Below the pieces are notes generated by a model, which saw only the letters and a list, made by a program, of their open reading frames with translations, was not told where the DNA came from and ran no database searches. From the NCBI GenBank assembly GCA_017473015.1, contig JAFUNP010000037.1:1-60066 (forward strand): a stretch of 60,066 nt of DNA. Direction: 5' to 3'. Shown in pieces: positions 50,339 through 59,136 of this stretch (position 1 is the first letter of the stretch; the number at the start of each line of letters is the position of its first letter). Position numbers and translations under genes: made by a program. The DNA comes from Oscillospiraceae bacterium (GTDB lineage: Bacteria > Bacillota > Clostridia > Oscillospirales > Ruminococcaceae).

Positions 50339-51007
50339 ATGAATATCAGCTTACTGGATGTGGTAGGTCCTGTTATGATAGGTCCTTCATCCTCTCACAC
50401 TGCCGGTGCCGCAAAGCTGGCCAAAACAGCACGCCTGATTTACAGCAAACCGTTTACAAAAGTGCGTTTCGGACTGGGTGGTTCTTTTGCCAGCACATAC
50501 CGTGGTCACTTTACAGATTATGCACTGGTAGCAGGCGCTCTGGGCATGAGTGAAGATGATGAAAAACTGGGACAGAGCTTTGAAATCGCAGAGGAACAGG
50601 GTGTAACATTCGAATTTTACCCTACAGAGATTCCTTCCGTTTATGAAAACACTGCCAGAATCACATTCTATAGTGAAGAAGGCGAATTTTTTGTGGAAGG
50701 CGCTTCACTTGGCGGCGGACGCATTCTGGTGACAAACATCAACGGCCTGGCCTGTGAAATCAACGCCACCTGCCCTACTGTTATTGTACAGCAGCAGGAT
50801 GTAAAAGGCGTAGTCAGCGATGTAAGTACCATACTGGCTTTCCACAATATCAATATCGGCATCATGAAAGTAAGCCGCACCAGCCGTGGTGACAAAGCTT
50901 TCTGTGTAATCGAATGTGACGATATAGTACCGGAAAACGTTATCGAGGAACTGAAACAGGTAAATAATGTAATTTCCGTTGTAGTAGTAAATATTCAGGG
51001 GGAATAA
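50339..51007 (+). CDS. sdaAB: L-serine dehydratase, Fe-S dependent, beta subunit
   Basis: 222-residue subunit of the oxygen-sensitive [4Fe-4S] L-serine ammonia-lyase, which converts serine to pyruvate and ammonia. The N-terminal part (LLDVVGPVMIGPSSSHTAGAAKLAK) is the catalytic-subunit interface domain with the SSHTAG motif. From about residue 148 an ACT domain follows (VVSDVSTILAFHNINIGIMKVSRTSRG) that probably binds serine as a regulator. The start follows GGAGGT. The alpha subunit begins 3 nt after the stop, the usual arrangement in Firmicutes. Confidence 0.96.
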   Translation: MNISLLDVVGPVMIGPSSSHTAGAAKLAKTARLIYSKPFTKVRFGLGGSFASTYRGHFTDYALVAGALGMSEDDEKLGQSFEIAEEQGVTFEFYPTEIPSVYENTARITFYSEEGEFFVEGASLGGGRILVTNINGLACEINATCPTVIVQQQDVKGVVSDVSTILAFHNINIGIMKVSRTSRGDKAFCVIECDDIVPENVIEELKQVNNVISVVVVNIQGE

Positions 51008-51010
51008 AAA

Positions 51011-51877
51011 ATGTATAAAGATGCCCGGGAACTGATAAAACTGTGTAACGAACAGAACAAGCGCATCTGGGAAGTTGCGCTGGACAACGAAGTAAAACTG
51101 ACAGGTATGACCAGAGAAAGAGTGATGCAGCATTTTTCCAACAGACTGGAAATCATGTTTAACTCTGCACTGAAAGCTCTGCATACAAAACAGGCCACAA
51201 AAGGCGGTCTGATTGACGGCGTGGCCAACTGCCAGTATGAATATTCCAACAAAGAAACCATCACAGGCAATTATATCAACTATGTGATGGCACTGGCATA
51301 CTCATGCAGTGAAGTAAATGCTTCTATGGGTAAAATCTGCGCCAGCCCTACAGCAGGCAGCTGCGGTATTGTCCCTGCAGTACTGCTGGGTGTAATGGAA
51401 AGCAAGCATATTTCCAGAGAAAAAACTCTGGAAGCACTTATCACAGCCAGTGCTGTAGGCGCTATCTACACAAAAAATGCCACAGTAGCCGGTGCAGACG
51501 GCGGCTGTCAGGCTGAGTGTGGTGTAGCTGCGAGTATGGCAGCAGCTGCAGCAGCATACATGATGGGTGCTACAGACGAAAGATGTCTGGATGCAGCAGG
51601 CTTTGCAATGATTAATGTTATGGGGCTGGTTTGTGACCCTGTAGCCGGTCTGGTTGCACTGCCATGTGCACAGAGAAACGCATCCGGCGCAGTAAACGCC
51701 CTTATCAGTGCTGATATGGCGCTGGCAGGTCAGGTAGCACACATTCCGTTTGACCAGGTGGTTGACAGTATGTTCAAGGTAGGCAAAATGCTGCCTCCAC
51801 AGCTGAGAGAAACAGCTATGGGCGGTATCGCCACAACACCTGCTGGCCAGGCAATCTACAAAGAAATTTTTGGCTGA
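51011..51877 (+). CDS. sdaAA: L-serine dehydratase, Fe-S dependent, alpha subunit
   Basis: 288-residue subunit carrying the catalytic [4Fe-4S] cluster. ICASPTAGSCGIVPAVLLG and the Cys-rich positions in GADGGCQAECGVAASMAAAAAAY and MGLVCDPVAGLVALPCAQRNASG are the conserved cluster and substrate regions. It is co-transcribed with sdaAB and closed by a strong terminator. Pyruvate from serine would feed fermentation. The dependence on an exposed cluster fits an anaerobe. Confidence 0.96.
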   Translation: MYKDARELIKLCNEQNKRIWEVALDNEVKLTGMTRERVMQHFSNRLEIMFNSALKALHTKQATKGGLIDGVANCQYEYSNKETITGNYINYVMALAYSCSEVNASMGKICASPTAGSCGIVPAVLLGVMESKHISREKTLEALITASAVGAIYTKNATVAGADGGCQAECGVAASMAAAAAAYMMGATDERCLDAAGFAMINVMGLVCDPVAGLVALPCAQRNASGAVNALISADMALAGQVAHIPFDQVVDSMFKVGKMLPPQLRETAMGGIATTPAGQAIYKEIFG

Positions 51878-51894
51878 TAAAAACAGGATAAACC

Positions 51895-51926
51895 AAAACC
51901 GGGGAACAGTTCCCCGGTTTTTATTA
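51895..51926 (+). terminator. Terminator after sdaAA
   Basis: AAAACCGGGGAA (51895-51906) pairs exactly with 51910-51921, CAG loop, then further T. Confidence 0.92.
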
Positions 51927-51945
51927 TGATATTTCGGTGAAATAA

Positions 51946-51974
51946 TTGAATTGTGAAAAAACTGCTGTTACAAT
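51946..51974 (+). promoter_or_regulatory. Promoter of the coiled-coil gene
   Basis: -35 TTGAAT (51946-51951), 17 nt, -10 TACAAT (51969-51974), 30 nt before the start codon. Confidence 0.6.
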
Positions 51975-52003
51975 AAAGCCGAGAGATATATGGAGGTGGT
52001 TTT

Positions 52004-52924
52004 ATGACCGGATATGAAAAACTGGACAGTCTTTATGCAAAAATGGCACGAAAGCAGCATCTGCAGGCTGTACTGGACGCGCTGGAGGAAGAACACGGCA
52101 ATCTTGTGATACAGGTTGCCCGGCTGAACACCCGGTGGGTAAAAGAAGAAAATGATGTGCAGGATATAGAAAACGGTTTAGGCGGGCTGATGTGGACAGT
52201 ATTAGGCAAAAAGGACGAAAAACTGGACAAGGAACGCCGTGAAGCCTGCGCTGCAAAGGTGCGGTATGACAGTGCAGTAACCCAGATGGAGACGCTTGAA
52301 AAGAGCATTAAAATATACTCTGATGAAATGGCGGCCATTGAGGGTGACCGGCAGCAGTATCTGGAACTGGCGCAGCAGGAAGTGGCAGCCATAAAAGCCG
52401 GCAGACCGCTGACAGAGCAGGACCGCAGTTTTCTGAAAGGTTATCTGGAAACGCTTTATGCTGAAAACAAAGAAATACAGCAGGCAATCGACGAGGGCGA
52501 ACAGGCAGTGTACATAACCGATGAGGTACTGAAATATCTGGATAAGGCTGAGGATATGTGCACAGTAGACTTTTTTCTGGACAGTATGCTGGTGGATATG
52601 GTAAAGCACGAAAATCTGGACAAAGCACAGGATGCCATATACTCACTGCAGGCCCGGCTGAGAAAATTCCGCAGTGAAATGGTGGATGTGAATATTTCCG
52701 CCGATGTACAGGTAAATCTGGACGAATTCACACGATGGGCTGATATTTTTTGGGACAACTGGTTTACCGACTGGGAAGTTTCCGACCAGGTGACACAGTC
52801 CATCGCTCACATGCGCAAAGTCCGCGGCCGGGTGGAAAATGCTGTAAAAGACCTGCTGATACTTAAAAGTAACAATGAAAGAGAACAGGCTGAAATACAG
52901 AGTATAATAGCTAATATACGTTAA
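52004..52924 (+). CDS. Hypothetical coiled-coil protein
   Basis: 306-residue soluble protein, almost wholly helical. Heptad-like Leu/Ile/Ala spacing and charged pairs (residues 10-60, 75-150, 155-215 and 260-306) indicate long coiled coils. A Trp/Phe-rich patch (DEFTRWADIFWDNWFTDWEVSDQ, about 240-262) interrupts them. No signal peptide or membrane helix. GGAGGTGG precedes the ATG. It is transcribed alone from its own promoter. I do not recognise a family; a cytoskeletal, division or phage-shock-like scaffold role would be guesswork. Confidence 0.75.
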   Translation: MTGYEKLDSLYAKMARKQHLQAVLDALEEEHGNLVIQVARLNTRWVKEENDVQDIENGLGGLMWTVLGKKDEKLDKERREACAAKVRYDSAVTQMETLEKSIKIYSDEMAAIEGDRQQYLELAQQEVAAIKAGRPLTEQDRSFLKGYLETLYAENKEIQQAIDEGEQAVYITDEVLKYLDKAEDMCTVDFFLDSMLVDMVKHENLDKAQDAIYSLQARLRKFRSEMVDVNISADVQVNLDEFTRWADIFWDNWFTDWEVSDQVTQSIAHMRKVRGRVENAVKDLLILKSNNEREQAEIQSIIANIR

Positions 52925-52956
52925 CGCTACATTGTTTTCATTTTATTCAAAAGGAG

Positions 52957-52981
52957 ATTCTTCGGACAAAGTCCTCAGAAT
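52957..52981 (+). repeat. Short hairpin resembling a dispersed intergenic repeat
   Basis: ATTCT-TC-GGAC-AAA-GTCC-TC-AGAAT folds as two short stems separated by an internal loop. The form GATTCTTC...CTCAGAATGAC is one I associate with dispersed intergenic palindromes in gut bacteria, a recollection that needs a search. No other copy is in the window. Confidence 0.4.
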
Positions 52982-53009
52982 GACATATTAGCAGTTTTGC
53001 CGAAAAATT

Positions 53010-53043
53010 AATAAAAGACACCTTTTGCAAGGTGTCTTTTATT
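53010..53043. terminator. Terminator of glyS
   Basis: Fifteen-bp perfect stem (53010-53024 with 53029-53043), TTGC loop, 13 nt after the glyS stop on the minus strand. Confidence 0.85.
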
Positions 53044-53056
53044 ATGCAGATATTAA

Positions 53057-54436
53057 TTAAAATTCGATTTTCTTGTTGATGTAAGCAACCAGGTCTTCGA
53101 TTTTTACTCTTTCCTGCTGCATTGTGTCACGGTCACGAACTGTTACACAGCCGTCTTCTTTGGATTCGAAGTCATATGTGATACACAGAGGTGTGCCGAT
53201 TTCGTCCTGACGACGGTAGCGTTTACCGATGGAGCCTGCTTCGTCATAGTCTACCATAAAGTGTTTCTGCAGAGACTGGAACACTTCTGTAGCTTCTCCG
53301 GACAGTTTTTTGCTCAGTGGCAGAACACATGCTTTGTATGGAGCCAGAGCAGGATGCAGGTGGAGAACAACGCGTGTGTCGTTCTTTTCTGCGTCTACAA
53401 CTTCTTCGTCATATGCTTCTACCAGGAATGCCAGAGCAACACGGTCTGCACCCAGAGATGGTTCTACAACATGAGGAATGTACTTTTCGTTTGTTTCAGG
53501 GTCAAAGTATTCGATAGGTTTGCCACAGTGGTTGGAATGCTGTGTCAGGTCGAATGCACCGCGGTCAGCGATACCCCACAGTTCGCCCCAGCCAAATGGG
53601 AACATAAATTCGATGTCTGTGGTAGCTGTGGAATAGTGGGACAGTTCTTCAGGTGAATGGTCACGCAGCTTCAGGTTTTCTTCTTTCATACCGAGAGACA
53701 GCAGCCAGTTGTAGCAGTATTCTCTCCAATACTGGAACCATTCCATATTTGTACCTGGTTTGATGAAGAATTCCAGCTCCATCTGTTCAAATTCTCTTGT
53801 ACGGAATGTGAAGTTACCAGGAGTGATTTCGTTACGGAAGGATTTACCAATCTGTGCAACGCCGAAAGGCAGTTTTCTTCTTGTGGTTCTCTGGATATTT
53901 GCAAAGTTTACAAAGATACCCTGAGCTGTTTCAGGACGCAGGAAGATTTCGTTTTTGGCATCTTCTGTAACACCCTGGAAAGTTTTGAACATCAGGTTGA
54001 ATTTTCTGATTTCTGTAAAGTTTGTACCGCCGCATTCAGGGCAAACGATGCCTTTTTCTTTGATGAATTCAGCCATTTTTTCGTTTGACCAGCCTGCACA
54101 TTCGTATCCTGCTTCCTCAATCAGCTTGTCAGCACGGTGACGTGTTTTACAGTCTTTACAGTCCATCAATGGGTCAGAGAAACCGCCTACATGACCGGAT
54201 GCAACCCATGTCTGTGGGTTCATCAGGATAGCAGCGTCCAGACCAACGTTGTATGGATTTTCCTGAATAAATTTCTTTCTCCATGCTGTTTTTACATTGT
54301 TTTTGAATTCAACACCCAGTGGGCCGTAGTCCCAGGTGTTTGCAAGGCCGCCGTAAATTTCAGAGCCTGCGTATACAAAGCCTCTGTTTTTACACAGGGC
54401 AACAATCTTTTCCATGGTTTTTTCTGTGTTTAACAT
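53057..54436 (-). CDS. glyS: Glycyl-tRNA synthetase (alpha2 class II type)
   Basis: 459-residue class II synthetase that charges tRNA-Gly. It is the single-chain dimeric type, not the alpha2-beta2 bacterial type. Motif 2 is [15 protein letters not shown], motif 3 is [14 protein letters not shown], and [19 protein letters not shown] is the N-terminal signature. The C-terminal anticodon domain begins near residue 365. A CxxC...CxxC zinc-like insert is seen (CKDCKT, CPECGG). The ATG at 54436 has GGAGG six nt upstream. The leader has a hairpin but not a T-box. It is monocistronic. Confidence 0.97.
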   Translation of the reverse strand: MLNTEKTMEKIVALCKNRGFVYAGSEIYGGLANTWDYGPLGVEFKNNVKTAWRKKFIQENPYNVGLDAAILMNPQTWVASGHVGGFSDPLMDCKDCKTRHRADKLIEEAGYECAGWSNEKMAEFIKEKGIVCPECGGTNFTEIRKFNLMFKTFQGVTEDAKNEIFLRPETAQGIFVNFANIQRTTRRKLPFGVAQIGKSFRNEITPGNFTFRTREFEQMELEFFIKPGTNMEWFQYWREYCYNWLLSLGMKEENLKLRDHSPEELSHYSTATTDIEFMFPFGWGELWGIADRGAFDLTQHSNHCGKPIEYFDPETNEKYIPHVVEPSLGADRVALAFLVEAYDEEVVDAEKNDTRVVLHLHPALAPYKACVLPLSKKLSGEATEVFQSLQKHFMVDYDEAGSIGKRYRRQDEIGTPLCITYDFESKEDGCVTVRDRDTMQQERVKIEDLVAYINKKIEF

Positions 54437-54488
54437 GATTTTCCTCCAAAAATAAATATTTACCACTACTGGCTGTAGCAGCATAGTT

Positions 54489-54558
54489 GGCCGGCATATG
54501 TGCCAGCCGGGTTAAATCATCATTTCTTAATAATATACTTTATTTATATTTAAGTCAA
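54489..54558 (-). promoter_or_regulatory. Promoter and leader hairpin of glyS
   Basis: Minus strand -35 TTGACT (54553-54558), 17 nt, -10 TATTAT (54530-54535). The leader of about 85 nt contains GGCTGGCA-CATA-TGCCGGCC (54508-54489), a stable hairpin of unknown role. It lacks a T-tract and a T-box core. Confidence 0.65.
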
Positions 54559-54582
54559 GGGAAATAAACTTTACTTATCAAT

Positions 54583-54936
54583 TTATTCCCATATTCTGTC
54601 ACAATTTATCAGTTCCTTTTCCTTAAAGGCTTCCACCAGGTCAATGTCCAGTGTGCGGCACAGCGCCAGCAGCATCATAAACACATCCCCCACTTCCCCT
54701 TTCAGATTGTCTGTGTGGCCTTTTGCGGGGTCGTTTTTGATGCGGGTGTGAGATTTGCGCACTTCTTTGGCCAGTTCTCCCAGTTCTTCAGTGAGAAGCA
54801 GCAGGGCATCCTGTGGAGTTTCATCGGCAAAACCGCGTATATTCACCATTTCGTCCACATATTTCTGCAGTGATGAAACAGTGGTGTTTTCGTCCATATT
54901 TTCCGCAATGGTGCGGAGATAAGCATTGTCTTTCAT
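54583..54936 (-). CDS. MazG-like nucleotide pyrophosphohydrolase
   Basis: 117-residue all-helical hydrolase of the MazG/iMazG type, which converts NTPs or dNTPs to monophosphates and can clear damaged nucleotides. The metal-binding acidic motifs are EELGELAKEVRK and GEVGDVFMMLLAL. The length corresponds to a single MazG domain. It appears monocistronic. It is not linked to the MazF-like gene 48 kb away, and the shared name is coincidental. Confidence 0.88.
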   Translation of the reverse strand: MKDNAYLRTIAENMDENTTVSSLQKYVDEMVNIRGFADETPQDALLLLTEELGELAKEVRKSHTRIKNDPAKGHTDNLKGEVGDVFMMLLALCRTLDIDLVEAFKEKELINCDRIWE

Positions 54937-55027
54937 ATTTTCACCTGTCCTGATTATTTACCACAGCATACCACAAAATGCTTTTCCATACAAGATTCAT
55001 ATTTTTGTAGATTTATATATAAATTTG

Positions 55028-55036
55028 TGCTATGAT
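55028..55036 (+). promoter_or_regulatory. Possible extended -10 promoter of the DUF1232 gene
   Basis: TG-C-TATGAT (55028-55036), 29 nt before the start codon; no good -35. Confidence 0.4.
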
Positions 55037-55065
55037 AAATTTTAACCTTTAGTTGGAGAGATATT

Positions 55066-55446
55066 ATGAGCAAGTTTAAAGAAACAACCAGTGCCATTAA
55101 CCAGAAAATAGGCGCTATGTTTATAGCAATGAAAAGAAGTGACACACCCCTGTATGCCAAAATTGCCGCAGGACTGTGCGTATATTATGCCCTGTCACCA
55201 CTGGACCTGGTGCCGGATTTTATCCCTGTACTGGGCGCGGTTGATGATTTTGTGGTGCTGCCGTTTCTGATGTGGCTGGCGGTAAAACTGATGCCCGATG
55301 ATATTATGGCAGAGTGCGAAGCAGAGGCCGGCGAAATATGGCAGCATGGCGGAAGAATAAAAAAGCGCTACGCTATTCCCGTACTGGCAGTATGGGGACT
55401 GGGGCTGCTGTGGGTATGGAGCATTGTAAGCAAATATTTTATATAA
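55066..55446 (+). CDS. DUF1232 (YkvA-like) membrane protein
   Basis: 126-residue protein with the YkvA-family signature YALSPLDLVPDFIPVLGAVDDFVVLPFLMWLAVKLMP. This probably forms a membrane hairpin, and one more helix lies at the C-terminus (IPVLAVWGLGLLWVWSIV). The function of the family is unknown; members occur next to stress or envelope genes. GGAGAG precedes the ATG. It is monocistronic with a bidirectional terminator shared with the convergent MFS gene. Confidence 0.9.
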   Translation: MSKFKETTSAINQKIGAMFIAMKRSDTPLYAKIAAGLCVYYALSPLDLVPDFIPVLGAVDDFVVLPFLMWLAVKLMPDDIMAECEAEAGEIWQHGGRIKKRYAIPVLAVWGLGLLWVWSIVSKYFI

Positions 55447-55449
55447 AAC

Positions 55450-55476
55450 AAGCACCCTGACGGGTGCTTTTCGTTT
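55450..55476. terminator. Bidirectional terminator between the DUF1232 and MFS genes
   Basis: AAGCACCC (55450-55457) pairs exactly with 55462-55469, TGAC loop, then TTCGTTTTT; on the minus strand GTTTTAT follows. Confidence 0.85.
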
Positions 55477-55481
55477 TTGAT

Positions 55482-56702
55482 TTATGCTGCGGTGCGCAGC
55501 TTTACAGAATATCTGTGAAGGATATTTGCCGTGATGCTGCCTGCGATACACACAACGATAAGACCGGTGAAGATAATGCGGTAAGCCGGGACAGTGTCAA
55601 AGCTTTCCATAACAGCACCACACAAGGTATATCCGAAAACATCAGGCATATAGCCTATGATGCTGATTACACCACTGGCGGTGCCTGTGAGCTCACGGGG
55701 TATGTCCACCTGGGACATGGTGGCAAACAGAACGCTTTTGAAAGAAGCGTGAAATATACGGAACAATATACTGATACCCACGCAGACAAAAGCTGTTTCC
55801 GGGGACCAGGGAACAAGCAGAAATACCACTGTCAGCAATGCACCTGTCAGCATGGCAAAAGAAATAAATCTGGCCGGTGAATGGAACATATCGCTGATTT
55901 TACCGCCGCTGACAGAGCCTATATTTGCCAGACCATTTACACTGATGATGGTGATAAGAGCCACAGTGGACGCAGACAGACCTGATACTGATGTGAGAAA
56001 CGGTGTGAAACGCCCCATAATAACAGCGAACATCTGTGCAAAGAAGATAGTCATACCGATAAGCCATACGCCTTTCAGATGTATTACCTTGCTCACACCG
56101 TAAATCAGGCTTTTAACATCCGGGTTGCCTTCAGCAGGCATAGGAGGCATAAAAGCGGCCACCAGCACAGCCACTATAAGGTGGCACACAGAATAAAATG
56201 TGACCAGCAGGACAAAGTTTTCCCCGGTAAAGCGGAAAACAGCCAGAGCCGCCATGGAAAACACAAAGGCAATTATACAGCACATGGTTTCTTTGAAGCT
56301 GAAAACCTGTCCCTGGTGAGCACCTTCAGCCAGATTTTTCACCGCTTTCAGCATTGCCGGCCAGAATGTGAGAATGGTGGAAACCGACCAGAAAACACTG
56401 ATAGCCAACATAAACGGATAAGGCGGCAGAGTGGCCGCATACAGACCAGCCAGACCGGTGGAAGCCAGTGAAAATACAAACAGTTTTTTGGTATCGATGG
56501 CATCAGCTGCCACACCGCCCACAAGATAAGCCGCCATATTGCACACGCCGTATACACTGATAAGATTGCCCATCTGCACATGGGAATAACCATAGGCTGC
56601 CATCATGCTATCATAATATGTGCTCTGCAGATAAGGCAGAGTGTAAATAAGCGCGTTGGCGAGGCATATAATTAAAAGTATTGATATTCTTTTTCTGTCC
56701 AT
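55482..56702 (-). CDS. MFS transporter
   Basis: 406-residue major facilitator with 12 predicted helices. YLVGGVAADAIDTKKLFVFS carries the loop 2-3 region with an altered GG..AD..D/K pattern, and GGKISDMFHSPARFISF is the matching loop 8-9. The central loop near residue 195 is short. Substrates cannot be assigned; the pattern resembles nitrate/oxalate-type or sugar-phosphate carriers as well as drug exporters. It has its own promoter (56767-56795) and no operon partner. Confidence 0.9.
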   Translation of the reverse strand: MDRKRISILLIICLANALIYTLPYLQSTYYDSMMAAYGYSHVQMGNLISVYGVCNMAAYLVGGVAADAIDTKKLFVFSLASTGLAGLYAATLPPYPFMLAISVFWSVSTILTFWPAMLKAVKNLAEGAHQGQVFSFKETMCCIIAFVFSMAALAVFRFTGENFVLLVTFYSVCHLIVAVLVAAFMPPMPAEGNPDVKSLIYGVSKVIHLKGVWLIGMTIFFAQMFAVIMGRFTPFLTSVSGLSASTVALITIISVNGLANIGSVSGGKISDMFHSPARFISFAMLTGALLTVVFLLVPWSPETAFVCVGISILFRIFHASFKSVLFATMSQVDIPRELTGTASGVISIIGYMPDVFGYTLCGAVMESFDTVPAYRIIFTGLIVVCIAGSITANILHRYSVKLRTAA

Positions 56703-56766
56703 AATAGCATTTTTCTGAATTTATATATAAATTGTCGTAAATTGCGGATTGATTTTTGCAGTGGAT

Positions 56767-56795
56767 ATGATAATACTTTTTACCTGCCATTTCAA
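56767..56795 (-). promoter_or_regulatory. Promoter of the MFS transporter gene
   Basis: Minus strand -35 TTGAAA (56790-56795), 17 nt, -10 TATCAT (56767-56772). The rest of the 207-nt gap holds only this and the following terminator. Confidence 0.55.
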
Positions 56796-56838
56796 TATGC
56801 AAAATCAACGATTTAGCACAATAAAGAAAAGTATTTTT

Positions 56839-56874
56839 TGTAAAAAATAACTCCCATCTGTAAAAAGATGGGAG
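56839..56874 (-). terminator. Terminator of the Cthe_2159-like gene
   Basis: Minus strand CTCCCATCT (56874-56866) pairs exactly with 56859-56851, then TTATTTTTTA. Confidence 0.9.
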
Positions 56875-56909
56875 CTTCTTTTATTAAAATTTGTATCAAG
56901 TGTTTATAA

Positions 56910-58583
56910 TCAGGCTGTGTACGCCTTTACACCGCTGAAAAGGTTGATACCTTTTGTAAATGTGAAAGCTGTGGTAGCCCGGCTGTCTCCGGCAACGTCA
57001 AATCCGCCTTCGCCCTGGGGTCTGCCACCATGTGACGGCTGACCGTCAGAATTTTCCGGCATCTGTGGCATTTCGCCATTGAAATCTTCCGGTTTCTCCG
57101 GTGCCTCACCTGTGAAGCCTTCAGGAGGTGTCATATTTTCAAACCCTTCAGGAATTTCCGGTCTCTCACCCTTCATTGGCATTTCGCCTTCTGGCTTTTC
57201 CATTCCGCCCTGTGGCATTTCGCCTTCTGGCTTTTCGAATGGTTCAGCACCTTCTTTTTCAGGCATCGCACCACCCTCTGGACGCTGTCCGCCGAAACCG
57301 CCACGGCTGGAGTGAGCCAGCTGGGTTTCGCCGGTCATTTCCTCCACCTGAGTATAAATACCGTTCAGGCTGTCGCCTGCCACAGACTGTGCTTTGTACA
57401 GGGTGTAGTCATCCTCGGTCAACAGAGGTGATGAATAAACTATCACTTTGTGGTCTGCTGTTGATTTGAAAGCTGCCACTGTTTCGTCAGCGGATGATTT
57501 CAGCACCACATATTCTTCGCTGTATACCCATTCATCCAGAGAGAAAACAGCTACAGACTGTGCGCTTTCGGAAGAAATCTGGTCATACATGCAGCCTGTG
57601 GCATAAACTATGCCGCCGTTGATGATTATGCCATTGTCGCTGTCCAGACCGGAGTCCATGCTGCGGTCACTGCTGAAAGCGGACACCATGCCGCCATTGA
57701 TAACCAGCCAGCCGTTGGAGTCTATGCCGTCACCTTCCAGGCCATTGTTGGCATTTGCCAGTATCTGACCGTCGTTGATGGTGATTACGCTGACATAATC
57801 TTCGCCTGCATTAAGAGAGTCATCGGTGGAGTTTATATCGATTATACCGCCGTTTATAGTCATATGCAGTTTGGTTTCAATACCCTCATTGTCACTGGTC
57901 AGGTTCAGCACGCCGTCAGTGCCATCGATATTGAGAGACACCAGTGACTCGATGGCTGCATCATATTTGTGCAGTTTGTCGGTGGTGCCTGGTTTGTAAA
58001 TGCGTGCCACATGGCTGCCGCTGATATTATTCACTGTGCCATCAGCGACAATAAGATTAAAGCCTGCGGCAGCAGTGTCCACATTCATTGTCGCAGTTTC
58101 GGTATCATCACTGCCACATTCATAAGCAGAATAACAGATGATAGCAGGAGCTACTGTACAGGTAAGGTCTGTACCATTGAGGGTAAGGTTTACCACTGCA
58201 TCAGGATTGTCCTTTGCATCTTCGCCCAGGTTCACCGCAATCTGACCATAAGACAGGCTGCCGGTGATAGTGTAATTGCCTGGCTGTGTGATATGGATAA
58301 CAGTATGTTTATCTGCTTCTTCCTGGGTGTGTTCTTCCCTTTCTTCACCTTCACCATAGTCAGCGCCCTGACCTGCCAGATAGAAGATGATGTCATTGGC
58401 TGTATATACCGCTGCAGAGGAATCAGACGGTGCAGGCTGGCCATCTACCAGCACGCCATCATCAGAAAGAGTGATATTGACAGAAGCCCCATCAGCAGAT
58501 GGCGCAGGATTTTCCCGTGAGCATGCTGTAAAGGCAGATACTATTACAGACAGTGTCAGTAATATTGAAATAATTTTTTTCAC
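56910..58583 (-). CDS. Cthe_2159-type carbohydrate-binding lipoprotein with low-complexity tail
   Basis: 557-residue extracellular lipoprotein with lipobox SAFTAC. The central region (about 60-420) is a right-handed beta-helix-like repeat (GYxTITGSL, DGxLNLTSDNEGIETK, TINGGIIDINSTDDSLNAGED, NGLEGDGIDSNGWLVINGG) of the Cthe_2159/DUF4353 type, known to bind pectate and cellulose-like polymers. From about residue 435 there is a Pro/Glu/Gly/Met-rich stretch with repeated EGEMP units, then a short folded end. A GTG start at 58583 is chosen for AAAGGA upstream; the upstream ATG (58601) lacks a ribosome binding site. The role is likely polymer binding at the cell surface. Confidence 0.85.
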   Translation of the reverse strand: MKKIISILLTLSVIVSAFTACSRENPAPSADGASVNITLSDDGVLVDGQPAPSDSSAAVYTANDIIFYLAGQGADYGEGEEREEHTQEEADKHTVIHITQPGNYTITGSLSYGQIAVNLGEDAKDNPDAVVNLTLNGTDLTCTVAPAIICYSAYECGSDDTETATMNVDTAAAGFNLIVADGTVNNISGSHVARIYKPGTTDKLHKYDAAIESLVSLNIDGTDGVLNLTSDNEGIETKLHMTINGGIIDINSTDDSLNAGEDYVSVITINDGQILANANNGLEGDGIDSNGWLVINGGMVSAFSSDRSMDSGLDSDNGIIINGGIVYATGCMYDQISSESAQSVAVFSLDEWVYSEEYVVLKSSADETVAAFKSTADHKVIVYSSPLLTEDDYTLYKAQSVAGDSLNGIYTQVEEMTGETQLAHSSRGGFGGQRPEGGAMPEKEGAEPFEKPEGEMPQGGMEKPEGEMPMKGERPEIPEGFENMTPPEGFTGEAPEKPEDFNGEMPQMPENSDGQPSHGGRPQGEGGFDVAGDSRATTAFTFTKGINLFSGVKAYTA

Positions 58584-58669
58584 TTTCTCTTTTCCTTTCA
58601 TACATAAAATATATTTTTACAGGATAAAGTATACACTATTTTTCTGAATAATATGTGAATTCTGGCTGA

Positions 58670-58703
58670 AAATTGAAAAAAGCCCATCAGAAAGATGGGC
58701 TTT
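58670..58703 (-). terminator. Terminator of the DUF1904 gene
   Basis: Minus strand AAAGCCCATC (58703-58694) pairs exactly with 58687-58679, then TTTTTTC. The stem begins 12 nt after the stop at 58715. Confidence 0.9.
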
Positions 58704-58714
58704 GGGCTGTTTTA

Positions 58715-59041
58715 TCAGAAGTGTTCCCCTTCTTCATAATAAGCAGGGTAATCAAAAATATGGAAAGAAATCTGGCTGCCCGGATAACCCAGCTGTTTGA
58801 AATAGTCATTCAGTGTGGTTGCCACTGCATCCTGAACTTCCTGTGGACGGGCAAACCACCACACCTGTACTACAGGCCAATGCTTGATTTCACCTATTTC
58901 ATCAAAAAATTTTGACTGGATATAGTCAAAAACAAACCAGTCTGACGGACAGTCAACAATCTGACCCAGTGTTTTGCAAGTGTCCATAGCAAGAGATTTT
59001 ACTTCGGCTTCTGTCACGCCTTTTACAATAATCTGTGGCAT
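58715..59041 (-). CDS. DUF1904 (tautomerase-like) family protein
   Basis: 108-residue protein of the DUF1904 group within the tautomerase/MIF superfamily. Pro2 follows the initiator Met (MPQIIVKGV), as in tautomerases where it is the catalytic base. VQVWWFARPQEVQDAVATTLNDYFKQLG matches the second beta-alpha unit. Substrate unknown. The start follows AAGGAG. It has its own terminator and lies alone between the Cthe_2159-like gene and the truncated SGNH gene. Confidence 0.85.
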   Translation of the reverse strand: MPQIIVKGVTEAEVKSLAMDTCKTLGQIVDCPSDWFVFDYIQSKFFDEIGEIKHWPVVQVWWFARPQEVQDAVATTLNDYFKQLGYPGSQISFHIFDYPAYYEEGEHF

Positions 59042-59136
59042 ATTTTTCTCCTTTTAGTTATATTTTTACAATAAATTACATTTTGTTTTATTTATAAGTT
59101 ATACAATTAGTAATATTTTTACAACATTTTACAAAA

